64,000 nt of DNA from Aquimarina mytili. Its GTDB lineage: Bacteria > Bacteroidota > Bacteroidia > Flavobacteriales > Flavobacteriaceae. Numbering within the stretch: the first letter of the stretch is position 1; the number at the start of each line of letters is the position of its first letter. A program made the translations under genes and the position numbers. The notes beneath the pieces were generated by a model. That model was not told the DNA's origin. It did no database searches and worked only from the letters and a program-made list of their open reading frames with translations. Below, piece after piece: positions 1 through 8,996 of this stretch. Location: positions 248,001 through 312,000 of the forward strand of contig NZ_JAERQJ010000003.1 in NCBI RefSeq assembly GCF_016735115.1. The letters run 5' to 3'.

Positions 1-98
1 TTAGTAATGTACCAGTAAATATAAAGGTTTTAACAAAAAACCGAGAACTTACTTATGAAGAATTTATGAAAAGAACTTCTTCTTTTTTCTACTACTAA
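1..98 (+). CDS. 3' end of an unidentified CDS cut by the window edge
   Basis: Frame 3 is open from the window edge to a TAA at 96-98. It encodes about 31 residues ending FMKRTSSFFYY, preceded by VPVNIKVLTKNRELTYEE. The composition looks protein-like, but the piece is too short to assign to a family. The following 150 bp up to the AraC-type gene hold no other support. It could be a chance open frame. Confidence 0.35.
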   Translation, partial: SNVPVNIKVLTKNRELTYEEFMKRTSSFFYY

Positions 99-246
99 TT
101 ACTACAGTGCTACAAATTCTGGTTTAGCACCAAGCACTGCGTTAACTTATAGGCTAAAAGCATGATTAAATATTTTAATCATAGAAAATTATAGCCGGAT
201 TAATTTTCTTTATGAAAATTCAAATTAATTGCCTTAGTTTTAAATA

Positions 247-1359
247 ATGAATTTTTTAGAAACTATCTTCCTATTTTTTGCTTTACAAGCATTCATTTTT
301 GCGATGTTATTTTTCTTAAAAAGGAAAGGTGATAAAATCGCAAATACACTATTGGGCATCTATATATTATTGTTTAGTTATAACATAATATATAATATTT
401 TGTATTGGTCAAAACTTTTACAAACTGATCAATTTATACATCTAAGTTTTACAAACAGAATTCCATGGGTTTTATATGGCCCCATTTTATATCTGTACTT
501 AAGAAGGATAATATATAAAAGTAAATTTAGAGGTATCGACCTGCTTCATTTTATTCCTTTAGTATATGTCTTAATAAATTATTCGCCTTATTTTCTCTTA
601 TCTACTTATGATAAAATTGAAGTGCTCACCAATAATAGACTTGGGTACTACGCATATTTCTATACACCACATTTTATTAAAGTTATAATTGCTTTAATGT
701 TATTTTATTGCTCACAACTTTTTCTTTACTTCAAACAAAAGGTCAAAAGTTATAATAATTCGCGATGGTTGAAATGGTTGAGCTATTCATTTTGTGGGTA
801 TGTAATTTCATTTTCGTCATATTTTATTTTAGTGTACTTGAATGTATTAAGCGAAGGAGCTGATTATTTTATTGGTTTTTCCATGACATTTTTTATTGGA
901 TTGCTTTCATATTTTGGTTTTTTACAACCCAAAGTTTTTGATGGTCTATCTATGGACAGGGTTCTCCCGTTTAAAAAATATAGAAAAACCGGGCTTAGAA
1001 AAGATCACTCCTTAGAAATAAAGTCGAGATTGATTCATTATATGGAAACAGAAAAACCCTATTTGGATAATGAACTAAGATTAGACTATTTGGCGAAAAA
1101 ACTTAATCTTTCAAGACATCATATGTCTCAAGTAATTAATGAGCATTTTGATCTAAGTTTTTTCGATTTTATTAATAAATACAGAATTGATGAAGCGAAA
1201 GAAAAATTGAGCAACACTACTGGTTTGAGTATGTCTGAAATATTATATACATGTGGTTTTAATAATCGAGTATCATTTTACAAAGCCTTCAAGAAATTCA
1301 CTAAAATAACTCCTACTGAATATAAGCAGTTACATCAAAAGAAAAACACACTAGAGTAA
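247..1359 (+). CDS. Membrane-anchored AraC-family transcriptional regulator
   Basis: A 370-residue protein in two parts. Residues 1-225 contain six or seven hydrophobic segments separated by short basic loops, so this half is an integral membrane sensor. Residues about 275-365 form an AraC/XylS helix-turn-helix pair (LDYLAKKLNLSRHHMSQVIN, then a second helix pair near GFNNRVSFYKAFKKF). This layout, a multi-pass N-terminus with a C-terminal HTH_18, is common in Flavobacteriia, where the ligand is usually unknown. The gene stands alone; the nearest downstream gene is 200 bp away. A link to the beta-propeller lipoprotein downstream is possible but unproven. Confidence 0.85.
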   Translation: MNFLETIFLFFALQAFIFAMLFFLKRKGDKIANTLLGIYILLFSYNIIYNILYWSKLLQTDQFIHLSFTNRIPWVLYGPILYLYLRRIIYKSKFRGIDLLHFIPLVYVLINYSPYFLLSTYDKIEVLTNNRLGYYAYFYTPHFIKVIIALMLFYCSQLFLYFKQKVKSYNNSRWLKWLSYSFCGYVISFSSYFILVYLNVLSEGADYFIGFSMTFFIGLLSYFGFLQPKVFDGLSMDRVLPFKKYRKTGLRKDHSLEIKSRLIHYMETEKPYLDNELRLDYLAKKLNLSRHHMSQVINEHFDLSFFDFINKYRIDEAKEKLSNTTGLSMSEILYTCGFNNRVSFYKAFKKFTKITPTEYKQLHQKKNTLE

Positions 1360-1558
1360 AACTCAATCCTCTTTTTTCTCTTTGACCTTCATGAATACAA
1401 TTTATGAACCATTTATTGTTTTCATATATAACATAAAAAATATGTAAATCTTTGACGGCAAATATCTTCTGCCTCTAAAGAATAACAAGTTTTAGTTAGA
1501 ATTTATATTCATTTGTTTTTCACAAAACATATCATATTTCTAAAACTTAAAAACAAAC

Positions 1559-2512
1559 ATGATGAGAACTCTTACTACAGTATTATGGATTACTTTGCTC
1601 TTATTTTATTCATGTGGGATAGACGATTATATTCCAAATGATGATGACGCTCCTTCTCCTACTCCAGAAAAATATATATTATCTACACTTACTACACTAC
1701 CTATCGGAACAGGTGGACTTGATGTAGATGTATACGGAAACATATATGCTGCCGATTTTGGGGTTGGTTTAGCCAATATTAACGGTTCTGATATTTTTAA
1801 AATAAACCCAAGAAATGGAGAATCAGAGCTTTTTGCAAATCTTGAACCTACAGGTCTTACCGGAAATCATTTTGATGCTTTGGGTAACTTGTATCAATCA
1901 AACTTTTTATCAAGCAAGGTCTTTAAAATAGATCAAAGTGGAAATGCTCAACTCTTTACTCAAGAAGTAGCACTACCTACGGGTATAACAATAGATAAAT
2001 ATGGGAATATTTATATATTAAGTTGCCAAAATGGTACCATTACCAAGTTTACGCAAAGTGGAAATTCTAGTATTCTGGCAACTAGTGCTGATTTTAAATG
2101 TGCAAATGGGATCACTTGGGTAAAAGACACAGGAAATATTTATGTAGTAAATTTTAATGATGGAAATGTATTAGAGGTTACACCTACTGGAGAGATTTCT
2201 ATCTTAACCCCTATCCCAAATTCAACAGGTAATGCTCATATCACCTCTTTTGATGGAGAACTCTATCTTACGGCTGCTTCGTTAGGTCAAATTTATAAAG
2301 TAAGCCTGGATGGAACCTCTGTTGAAGTAATTGCTGGAGATGGAAGTGCAACAAATACCGATGGAGATGCTAAAACTTCAGGCTTAAGAACACCAAACGA
2401 TTTAGCATTTAGTCCGGATGGCAAAAAAATATATATAAATTGTGTTGCAAACTCGGGAAATAGCAACGAATTATCTCCTACCGTTATACGTGTATTAGAA
2501 AAAGAACATTAA
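1559..2512 (+). CDS. Lipoprotein with SMP-30/NHL-like beta-propeller
   Basis: A 317-residue exported protein. The N-terminus is a signal peptide ending in a lipobox (LLLFYSC, Cys at residue 19), followed by an acidic Pro-rich linker. From residue 40 on there are repeated blades of the type G(I/L)xxDxxGNIYxxx (DVDVYGNIYAADF, FDALGNLYQSNF, TIDKYGNIYILSC), typical of six-bladed SMP-30/gluconolaconase or NHL propellers. It probably sits on the periplasmic or outer face of a membrane. No catalytic metal site could be assigned by eye, so an enzymatic role is not claimed. Its end converges with the DUF427 gene. Confidence 0.8.
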   Translation: MMRTLTTVLWITLLLFYSCGIDDYIPNDDDAPSPTPEKYILSTLTTLPIGTGGLDVDVYGNIYAADFGVGLANINGSDIFKINPRNGESELFANLEPTGLTGNHFDALGNLYQSNFLSSKVFKIDQSGNAQLFTQEVALPTGITIDKYGNIYILSCQNGTITKFTQSGNSSILATSADFKCANGITWVKDTGNIYVVNFNDGNVLEVTPTGEISILTPIPNSTGNAHITSFDGELYLTAASLGQIYKVSLDGTSVEVIAGDGSATNTDGDAKTSGLRTPNDLAFSPDGKKIYINCVANSGNSNELSPTVIRVLEKEH

Positions 2513-2544
2513 TCTTAAAAGATATCGAAATGAGTTGGGGTGTA

Positions 2545-2826
2545 TTATTCTACAACCTCAACTCCTTTCCAAAAAGCAACATATCCTTTGATTTGTTTTG
2601 CCAAATCACTGGTTTCAGGGTAGTACCAGGCCGCATCTTGATTTTCTTTTCCGTCCACCTCAACAGTATAGTATGAAGCTACTCCTTTCCAAGGGCAATT
2701 AGTATGAGTATCGCTAGATTTAAAAAATTCTTCTTTTATTGCTTCTGGCGGAAAATAATGGTTGTTTTCTATAACTTTTGTGTCATTACTTTCTGCTATA
2801 ACTTGACCATTCCAAATTGCTTTCAT
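2545..2826 (-). CDS. DUF427 family protein
   Basis: A 93-residue protein spanning the full DUF427 domain: KAIWNGQVIAES at the start, then the conserved NCPWKGVASYY and AAWYYPE motifs, ending VAFWKGVEV. The biochemical function of the family is not known. It is the last gene of the minus-strand set egtB-egtD-DUF427, 19 bp after egtD, so it is probably cotranscribed with the ergothioneine genes. A role in that pathway is only inferred from position. Confidence 0.9.
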   Translation of the reverse strand: MKAIWNGQVIAESNDTKVIENNHYFPPEAIKEEFFKSSDTHTNCPWKGVASYYTVEVDGKENQDAAWYYPETSDLAKQIKGYVAFWKGVEVVE

Positions 2827-2845
2827 TTTTTAAAATTTTGAGTTC

Positions 2846-3820
2846 TTATTTTGCTTTTCTAAGCAAGTAATCCTTATAATAATTATTCTGATCTGAAAAA
2901 GATTTAACGATCTCTAAACCCGATTCTTTGGCTAACCATTTTACAATATCATCATCATATTTCTGAGAAATTTCTGTATGTATGCTTTCCCAGGCTTCAA
3001 AATGAACTTCTAGAGATAAATCATCAATATCTACTTTTTGTTTTTCTGTGCTAACCAAATAACTCTTTGCTGTTCCACTTTCGGGATCATACACCTCCCA
3101 ATGAATAAATTTATCTAAATCAAAATTTCCGCGTAGTTCTTTATTAATTCTGGTTAACACATTTTTATTAAAAGCTGCCGTTACTCCAGATTTGTCGTTA
3201 TAAGCATCTAAAACTTTCTGAGGATGTTTTTTTTGATCAAATCCCATAAAAACCAGATCCTTTGAATTCATTGAATTACACAATTTTTTTAAAAACTGAA
3301 TTGCCCTTGGGTGCAACAAATTTCCAATATTTGATCCCAGAACCATAATTACTTTCTTACGATCACTAATATGTTTTAATCGATCCAATACTTCAAAATA
3401 TTCGCCTATTTGCCCCTGAACAAGTACTTCTTTCATTTCATGATTTAAGTTCTTTACGAGGCCATCAATTGCATTTTCGCTTATATCTATTGGTTTATAT
3501 GCAAAGTCATACTTGTGGTTCAATAACTCTTTTAATAATACTTTTGTTTTTTTACCATCACCCGCGCCAAGTTCTATCAAATCAAAACCTTCTTTATCCT
3601 GGTCAAAACTTTGTACAATTTCAGTTTTATGGGTCTCAAAGATCTCATATTCTGCTCTTGTAAGATAATACTCGGGCAATGCCATAATTTGTTGAAAAAG
3701 TTCATCTCCAACTTCATCATAGAAATATTTTGACGATAGATATTTTGGGAATGCAGTTAAACCTTCGCATACCTCCTTCTCGAAAGTAGATATTATTACT
3801 TTTTGATCTTTAGAATTCAT
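2846..3820 (-). CDS. egtD: L-histidine N-alpha-methyltransferase EgtD (ergothioneine biosynthesis)
   Basis: A 324-residue SAM-dependent enzyme of the family that trimethylates the alpha-amino group of histidine to hercynine, the first step of ergothioneine synthesis. The SAM-binding loop is LIELGAGDGKKTK at residues 81-93. The family motifs GSNIGN and the late segment AYNDKSGVTAAFNKNVL are present, and the length is normal for the family. It starts 11 bp after egtB ends, so the two genes form an operon. The cytosolic location follows from the absence of a signal peptide. Confidence 0.93.
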   Translation of the reverse strand: MNSKDQKVIISTFEKEVCEGLTAFPKYLSSKYFYDEVGDELFQQIMALPEYYLTRAEYEIFETHKTEIVQSFDQDKEGFDLIELGAGDGKKTKVLLKELLNHKYDFAYKPIDISENAIDGLVKNLNHEMKEVLVQGQIGEYFEVLDRLKHISDRKKVIMVLGSNIGNLLHPRAIQFLKKLCNSMNSKDLVFMGFDQKKHPQKVLDAYNDKSGVTAAFNKNVLTRINKELRGNFDLDKFIHWEVYDPESGTAKSYLVSTEKQKVDIDDLSLEVHFEAWESIHTEISQKYDDDIVKWLAKESGLEIVKSFSDQNNYYKDYLLRKAK

Positions 3821-3831
3821 GTGAAATGGAA

Positions 3832-4998
3832 TTAGTTATCTTTTACCAATCGCAATCCCGTAAATTGCCATCTTAGCTGTGGATGAAAAAAATTACGATA
3901 TGTTGGTCTGGTATGGTTTTGAGGTGTGGCCACCGAGCCGCCACGAAGCACTTTTTGATTAACCATGAATTTTCCGTTGTACTCACCTAAAGCACCTGGG
4001 GCCTTTTTATAATTTGGATAGGGTGAATATGCACTTTCTGTCCATTCCCATCGTTCTCCCCATTTAAAATTAAGTTGAGCAACTTCCCATTCAAACTCTG
4101 TGGGTAAGCGTTGTCCTTTCCATTGCGAAAAAGCAAATGCTTCGTAATAAGAAATATGAGTGACCGGAGCTTCAGGGTTTAATTCTTTTAATCCTTGTAA
4201 GGTATATTGATATCTTTGCTTGTCTATGGTATACCAGTACAATGGTGATTTAATATCGCCATTTTGTATCCAATCCCAAGCCTCGGCGTGCCAAAGTAAA
4301 CTGTTTTTATACCCGTTATCATCAATAAACTCAAGATATTCTTTATTGGTTATTAATTTGTTACTAATAGAATATTCATTAAGTAACACTTTATGCACTC
4401 CTAATTCGTTATCATAACAAAAATCAGTTCCTTTATATCCAATTTCATAGACTCCACTTTCTACAGTGATATACTTTGATGAGATATTAGAGGCTGAGTT
4501 TTCTGTGAAAGTATCATTATACTTAGGAAATAGAGGATTATTACCAAGTATAAACTTTATGTCTGTTAAAAGAAGCTCTTGATGTTGTTTCTCATGATGT
4601 ATACCTATTTCAACTAATTTGAATATTTCTTTATCCTCATTTTCTTCGAGCAAGGCTTGCAAGTGCGAGGTTACATAGTCTCTATATTCATACACATCAC
4701 TCACGGTAGGTCTTGAAAGGTTACCTCTGTTGGTTCGTATTACTCGTTTTCCTATGCTTTCATAATAGCTATTAAAAACGTAGGCATACTCCGGATGAAA
4801 TCTTTTATAATCCTTGGCATATTTTGCTAATATAAATTCTTCAAAAAACCACGTTGTGTGTCCTAAATGCCATTTAGGGGGAGAAACATCTACTATTGGT
4901 TGAATTACGTAATCTTCAATTTCAAGAGGAGCACAAATTTCTTCAGAATCTGAACGGGTCTTTAAAAAAGAGGTTAATAAAGTATCGGTAATAATCAT
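3832..4998 (-). CDS. egtB: Hercynine oxygenase EgtB (C-S bond forming, ergothioneine biosynthesis)
   Basis: A 388-residue nonheme-iron sulfoxide synthase. Residues about 10-160 form a DinB_2 domain with the iron ligands visible as H47 (LGHTTW) and the HxxxHxE motif H135/H139/E141. Residues about 175-385 form an FGE-sulfatase domain with HISYYEAFAFSQWKGQRLPT and a terminal WQFTGLRL. The family joins hercynine to a thiol (cysteine or gamma-glutamylcysteine). No egtA, egtC or egtE is adjacent, so the sulfur donor cannot be read from context. The ATG abuts the T-run of a terminator-like hairpin, leaving no room for a conventional leader. Confidence 0.93.
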   Translation of the reverse strand: MIITDTLLTSFLKTRSDSEEICAPLEIEDYVIQPIVDVSPPKWHLGHTTWFFEEFILAKYAKDYKRFHPEYAYVFNSYYESIGKRVIRTNRGNLSRPTVSDVYEYRDYVTSHLQALLEENEDKEIFKLVEIGIHHEKQHQELLLTDIKFILGNNPLFPKYNDTFTENSASNISSKYITVESGVYEIGYKGTDFCYDNELGVHKVLLNEYSISNKLITNKEYLEFIDDNGYKNSLLWHAEAWDWIQNGDIKSPLYWYTIDKQRYQYTLQGLKELNPEAPVTHISYYEAFAFSQWKGQRLPTEFEWEVAQLNFKWGERWEWTESAYSPYPNYKKAPGALGEYNGKFMVNQKVLRGGSVATPQNHTRPTYRNFFHPQLRWQFTGLRLVKDN

Positions 4999-5030
4999 AA
5001 AAAAAAGTGTATTCGATTTACGAATACACT
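4999..5030 (-). terminator. Rho-independent terminator directly upstream of egtB
   Basis: A perfect 10-bp stem, AGTGTATTCG at 5006-5015 pairing with CGAATACACT at 5021-5030, has a 5-nt loop. Read on the minus strand it is followed by an eight-T run that ends at the egtB ATG. It most simply ends the thyA/TonB-side transcript. Because it touches egtB it could also act as an attenuator for that operon. Confidence 0.7.
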
Positions 5031-5103
5031 CAAATTTACTGATTTTTATTTTTGTTATAACTTTAACAAGGTTAATCCAATGTTAAAATATATTAATATT
5101 GTA

Positions 5104-5523
5104 TTATGGTTTTATGAACGTAATAGGTACTGTATATGCAATTGCAATTGGCTTATTCCCCCATTTACCAGGTTCCATCTTAGGAATTGCTCTAATTATT
5201 CGAATCGCTTCTCTTTGTAAATATCGATGAGCACCGGTAACTTCTAACACCTCTATTTTACCTTTTTTATCTACAATAAATTCTACGGTTACCGTACCCT
5301 CTAAACCTTCTGCTAATGCAATATCTGGGTATTCGAAATTAGCAATGATATGATTCCTTAATTTATTATCAAAACATTGCGCTGGAGTTTGCCTAGAACG
5401 ATCACATTTTGGCCATATCGGTGTAATCCCTTTTTCGGCCGCATTTTCTTGAGATAGAATAATCCCTTGTGCAAAGGAAAATCCAGAACATAAAATTGCA
5501 AATATTAGTAATAGTTTTTTCAT
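5104..5523 (-). CDS. TonB C-terminal-domain energy transducer-like protein
   Basis: A 139-residue protein with a signal peptide (MKKLLLIFAILCSGFSFAQ) and a TonB_C domain over residues about 50-138: YPDIALAEGLEGTVTVEFIV, a basic turn, then the REAIRIIRAIPKMEPGKW segment and VPITFIKP. It lacks the long Pro-rich spanning region of a canonical TonB, so it is one of the short periplasmic TonB_C proteins frequent in Flavobacteriia. It follows thyA by 24 bp on the same strand and ends before the hairpin in front of egtB. Confidence 0.85.
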   Translation of the reverse strand: MKKLLLIFAILCSGFSFAQGIILSQENAAEKGITPIWPKCDRSRQTPAQCFDNKLRNHIIANFEYPDIALAEGLEGTVTVEFIVDKKGKIEVLEVTGAHRYLQREAIRIIRAIPKMEPGKWGNKPIAIAYTVPITFIKP

Positions 5524-5547
5524 AATGTGTTACTTTAAATTTGGGGG

Positions 5548-6372
5548 TTAAACCGCCACTGCTCCTTTAATATGAGGATGCGGATCATAGTCAACTAAAG
5601 TAAAGTCATCAAAAACAAAGCCAAAAATATCTTTTACCTCTGGATTAAGTACCATTTTAGGTAGTTTTCGAGGCTCTCTAGATAGCTGTAATTCTAATTG
5701 TTCAAGATGGTTATTATATATATGTGCATCGCCAAAAGTATGTATAAAATCACCAGCCTCATATCCACATACCTGTGCCATCATCATAGTAAACAAAGCA
5801 TATGACGCTATATTAAACGGAACTCCCAAAAAGATATCCGCACTGCGTTGATAGAGCTGACAAGATAGTTTACCATCTGCCACATAAAATTGAAAAAACG
5901 CATGGCATGGTGGTAACGCTGCTTTTCCATTTGCTACATTTTCTGCAAAAGATTTTGAAGTATCTGGTAATACACTTGGATTCCAGGCAGAAACTAACAT
6001 TCGTCTACTATCCGGATTATTTTTAAGTGTTTCAACAACTTCTTTTATCTGGTCAATTTCATTACTATCCCAATTGCGCCATTGATGACCATAAACAGGT
6101 CCCAGATCTCCATTCTCATCTGCCCATTCATTCCAGATACGCACTCCATTTTCTTGAAGATACTCAATATTAGTATCACCTTTCAAAAACCATAATAACT
6201 CATGAATTATAGATTTTAAATGAAGTTTTTTGGTAGTTACCATAGGAAAACCTTCACTTAGATCAAAACGCATTTGATATCCAAAAACACTTTTGGTACC
6301 TGTTCCAGTTCGATCTTCTTTTGCATTTCCATTCTCAATTACATGACGCACAAGGTCAAGATATTGCCTCAT
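5548..6372 (-). CDS. thyA: Thymidylate synthase ThyA
   Basis: A 274-residue enzyme making dTMP from dUMP with methylene-tetrahydrofolate. It shows R21-TGTGT for phosphate binding, WNEWADENG, the catalytic cysteine C156 in [12 protein letters not shown], the SxR motif [14 protein letters not shown], and the [12 protein letters not shown] dUMP-binding segment. The length matches bacterial ThyA. It sits between nupC (nucleoside uptake) upstream and a TonB_C gene downstream, all on the minus strand. A Bacteroidetes-type -7 element (TATATTTG, 6426 to 6419) lies 47 bp before the ATG. Confidence 0.96.
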   Translation of the reverse strand: MRQYLDLVRHVIENGNAKEDRTGTGTKSVFGYQMRFDLSEGFPMVTTKKLHLKSIIHELLWFLKGDTNIEYLQENGVRIWNEWADENGDLGPVYGHQWRNWDSNEIDQIKEVVETLKNNPDSRRMLVSAWNPSVLPDTSKSFAENVANGKAALPPCHAFFQFYVADGKLSCQLYQRSADIFLGVPFNIASYALFTMMMAQVCGYEAGDFIHTFGDAHIYNNHLEQLELQLSREPRKLPKMVLNPEVKDIFGFVFDDFTLVDYDPHPHIKGAVAV

Positions 6373-6418
6373 ATTCTCTCTTACTATTTACGTTATTGTA
6401 TAAGTTGTATAGTCTTCT

Positions 6419-6426
6419 CAAATATA
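6419..6426 (-). promoter_or_regulatory. Putative -7 promoter element of thyA
   Basis: TATATTTG on the minus strand matches the Bacteroidetes consensus TAnnTTTG. It lies in the 150-bp gap between the end of nupC and the start of thyA. The -33 TTG is not clear, so this is a weak call. Confidence 0.4.
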
Positions 6427-6525
6427 CAAAAAATAGGTTTCGAGAGTGTGTTTAACCCAAAGATTATAAAATAGTTATAAACCTGTTATGAAAAATGCGA
6501 TTTTATTAAAAAACAAAAGAAATAT

Positions 6526-8226
6526 TTATCCTATAATCATTCCTGCAATGGTAGCAGACAATAATGAAGCTACTGTACCTCCTATCAATGCTTTCATACC
6601 AAACTCAGATAATGTTTTACGTTGACCTGGTGCCAGAGAACCTATTCCTCCTATTTGTATACCTATCGAGGCAAAGTTTGCAAATCCACAAAGCATATAT
6701 GTTGCCATAATTACAGATTTACTGTACGTAAGATGCAATGGATTAGCAGGGTTTTTTAAATCTGCTAATTGAATATAACCAACAAACTCACTAGCAGCTA
6801 GTTTTATTCCTAGGAGTTGCCCCATTAAAGCTATGTCTTCTTTAGCAACTCCAATCAGCCACATTAATGGCGCAAAAAGATAGCCTAAAATAAGTTCAAG
6901 AGATAAGTTTTCGTAAGATGTATTTGATGCTATCCATGTGTTTACAGAAGTAATGTCCCCAACCCAACTTAATATACCATTCAACATAGCAATAAAGGCG
7001 ACAAATACTAATAACATAGCACCAACATTTACAGCCAATTTTAAGCCTTCAGTTGTTCCGTTTGCTATAGCGTCTAAAATATTAGATCCTATTTTTTCTG
7101 AAGAAACATGTACATCTGTATTAATTTCTTCCGTTTGCGGAAAAAGTATTTTAGAAATAACAATTGCTCCTGGAGCTGCCATTACTGATGCTGCTAATAG
7201 GTGTTTTGCAAATTGTAATCTTAAAACCGGGTCGTCTCCTCCTAAAAATCCTATATAAGCTGCCAATACAGCGCCCGCAACAGTAGCCATACCACCTACC
7301 ATAACCAATAGCATTTCAGACTTATTCATCTTTTCTAAATATGCTTTAATCAATAGAGGTGCTTCTGTTTGGCCTAAAAAGATGTTACCAGCAACACTCA
7401 AACTTTCTGCTCCAGATATCTTTAGCGTTTTAGTTAACAACCAAGCCAAGCCTTTTACTACTTTTTGAATAACCCCTAAATAAAATAATAATGAAGTTAA
7501 AGCTGAGAAGAATATAATGGTCGGTAATACTTGAAAAGCGAATATAAAACCAAAGGTGTCCATGTCTACTACCAAACCTTCAAACAGAAATTTACTTCCT
7601 GCTCGAGTAAAGTCTAAAACACTAACAAATAGACTTCCTACCCATTCAAATATCGTTTGAACAAACGGTACTTTTAAAACTCCAATGGCAATTATCACCT
7701 GAAATCCAACACCTAATCCAACTGTTTTCCAATTAATTGCTTTTCGGTTACTACTAAACAAATACGCTATGATTAAAAGTACAATCATACCGAGTATTCC
7801 TCTCCATAAACTATTAAAAGAAAACCCCTGGTTAGGCACAAGTGTATCAACTTGTGTAACCTGAACAGGAGTAGCTGTATCTTTTTGCGCTGTTAACAAA
7901 TACGAGATTCCTTTTTTTGATACTACCAGAGTTGAATCTGTAATCGTATTTACTTTATATTTTATAATTGAATCTTCTGCAACTTCAGGAAATAGAAGTA
8001 AAATATTATGCTGTTGCAGATAATCTCCTTGTAAGGATTCTTCTGAATTTATAGTATAAGAAAATTGGCCTTTTTCAAATTGAAAATAATCTCCTTTTTT
8101 AACTTTCATAACTTCTCCCGAAGCGTTCTCTCTTTTCTCTAAAGTCCATTTTTTCTCAATGGATTGCGCAAATGATATTGTAAAAACAGAAAATAAAAAC
8201 AGAAAAGTTAGTAGTCCTTTCTTCAT
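6526..8226 (-). CDS. nupC: NupC-family Na+/nucleoside symporter with extra N-terminal exported domain
   Basis: The protein is 566 residues with the start at 8226 (MKKGLLTFLFLFSVFTISFA, a good signal peptide); an in-frame ATG at 8241 would add MRSIF. Residues about 25-120 form a soluble, beta-rich segment (KVKKGDYFQFEKGQFSYTI) not present in classical NupC. From about 145 on, the concentrative nucleoside transporter fold follows: nucleoside recognition (gate) segments, GNIFLGQTEAPLLIKAYL, and the C-terminal FANFASIGIQIGGIGSLAP. Classical NupC has about 400 residues. It imports nucleosides across the inner membrane, which fits the adjacent thyA. Confidence 0.9.
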   Translation of the reverse strand: MKKGLLTFLFLFSVFTISFAQSIEKKWTLEKRENASGEVMKVKKGDYFQFEKGQFSYTINSEESLQGDYLQQHNILLLFPEVAEDSIIKYKVNTITDSTLVVSKKGISYLLTAQKDTATPVQVTQVDTLVPNQGFSFNSLWRGILGMIVLLIIAYLFSSNRKAINWKTVGLGVGFQVIIAIGVLKVPFVQTIFEWVGSLFVSVLDFTRAGSKFLFEGLVVDMDTFGFIFAFQVLPTIIFFSALTSLLFYLGVIQKVVKGLAWLLTKTLKISGAESLSVAGNIFLGQTEAPLLIKAYLEKMNKSEMLLVMVGGMATVAGAVLAAYIGFLGGDDPVLRLQFAKHLLAASVMAAPGAIVISKILFPQTEEINTDVHVSSEKIGSNILDAIANGTTEGLKLAVNVGAMLLVFVAFIAMLNGILSWVGDITSVNTWIASNTSYENLSLELILGYLFAPLMWLIGVAKEDIALMGQLLGIKLAASEFVGYIQLADLKNPANPLHLTYSKSVIMATYMLCGFANFASIGIQIGGIGSLAPGQRKTLSEFGMKALIGGTVASLLSATIAGMIIG

Positions 8227-8292
8227 AAAAATTGACCTCATTTAAAAAATATAATTAGACCCCTAAGTAGTGTTTGATTGTGTTGTGCAAAA

Positions 8293-8910
8293 CTAGCCTC
8301 GTTTAGAAATTTCGTCTCTGATCCGTGCCGCTAGTTCATAATCTTCATTTGCAACAGCCTGATCAAGCATTCTATTAAGTTCATCCAGAGAAAGATCTTT
8401 GTAACTAGTTTCTTTACCTACCATTTCAACATCTTCAGACACCAACTCGTCTACCAATAAACTTTCTGGATCATTTTCATCTTCTTTTTTGGGATTGACT
8501 TTTAGATATATCCCCGCCTGATCTAATATATTTTTGTATGTAAATATCGGCGCTTGAAAACGCAGTGCAAGAGCTATAGCATCACTTGTTCTTGCATCTA
8601 TAATTTCTTCAATCTTATCTCGTTCACAAATGATACTAGAATAAAAAACACCATCAACAAGTTTATGAATAATGACCTGTTTTACAATAACCTCAAATCG
8701 ATCTGCAAAGTTTTTAAAAAGATCATGGGTTAATGGTCTAGGAGGTTTGATCTCCTTTTCTAAAGCAATAGCTATAGATTGTGCTTCAAAAGCACCTATT
8801 ACTATTGGCAACTTTCTTTCCCCATCTACTTCACTTAAAATTAGTGCATATGCACCATTTTGGGTCTGACTGTATGATATTCCTTTTATGTTCAGACGAA
8901 CTAAACTCAT
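8293..8910 (-). CDS. Bifunctional nuclease family protein (DUF151 plus UVR domain)
   Basis: A 206-residue protein starting MSLVRLNIKGIS. The upstream in-frame ATG at 8958 lies beyond a terminator hairpin, so 8910 is preferred. Residues 1-135 are the BFN/DUF151 domain (LPIVIGAFEAQSIAIALE, RPLTHDLFKN, IDARTSDAIALALRFQAPI). Residues about 165-206 are a UVR/UvrB-UvrC interaction motif (DEDYELAARIRDEI-like: EDYELAARIRDEISKRG). This two-domain form is standard in Bacteroidota. Its cellular role is not established. nupC follows after 66 bp on the same strand. Confidence 0.88.
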   Translation of the reverse strand: MSLVRLNIKGISYSQTQNGAYALILSEVDGERKLPIVIGAFEAQSIAIALEKEIKPPRPLTHDLFKNFADRFEVIVKQVIIHKLVDGVFYSSIICERDKIEEIIDARTSDAIALALRFQAPIFTYKNILDQAGIYLKVNPKKEDENDPESLLVDELVSEDVEMVGKETSYKDLSLDELNRMLDQAVANEDYELAARIRDEISKRG

Positions 8911-8922
8911 AATGCTCTCAAT

Positions 8923-8971
8923 AAAAAAAGGCTGTTTGAACACACGGACTTTTACCAAAGTTCAAACAGCC
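8923..8971 (-). terminator. Terminator after etfBA
   Basis: The minus strand reads GGCTGTTTGAAC (plus 8960-8971 side) pairing with GTTCAAACAGCC over a 12-bp perfect stem (plus 8930-8941 and 8960-8971), then a run of seven T at 8923-8929. It lies 26 bp after the etfA stop. It therefore ends the etfBA transcript and separates it from the DUF151 gene. Confidence 0.85.
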
Positions 8972-8996
8972 CTTAATTGGGCACAATTTATGAAAA

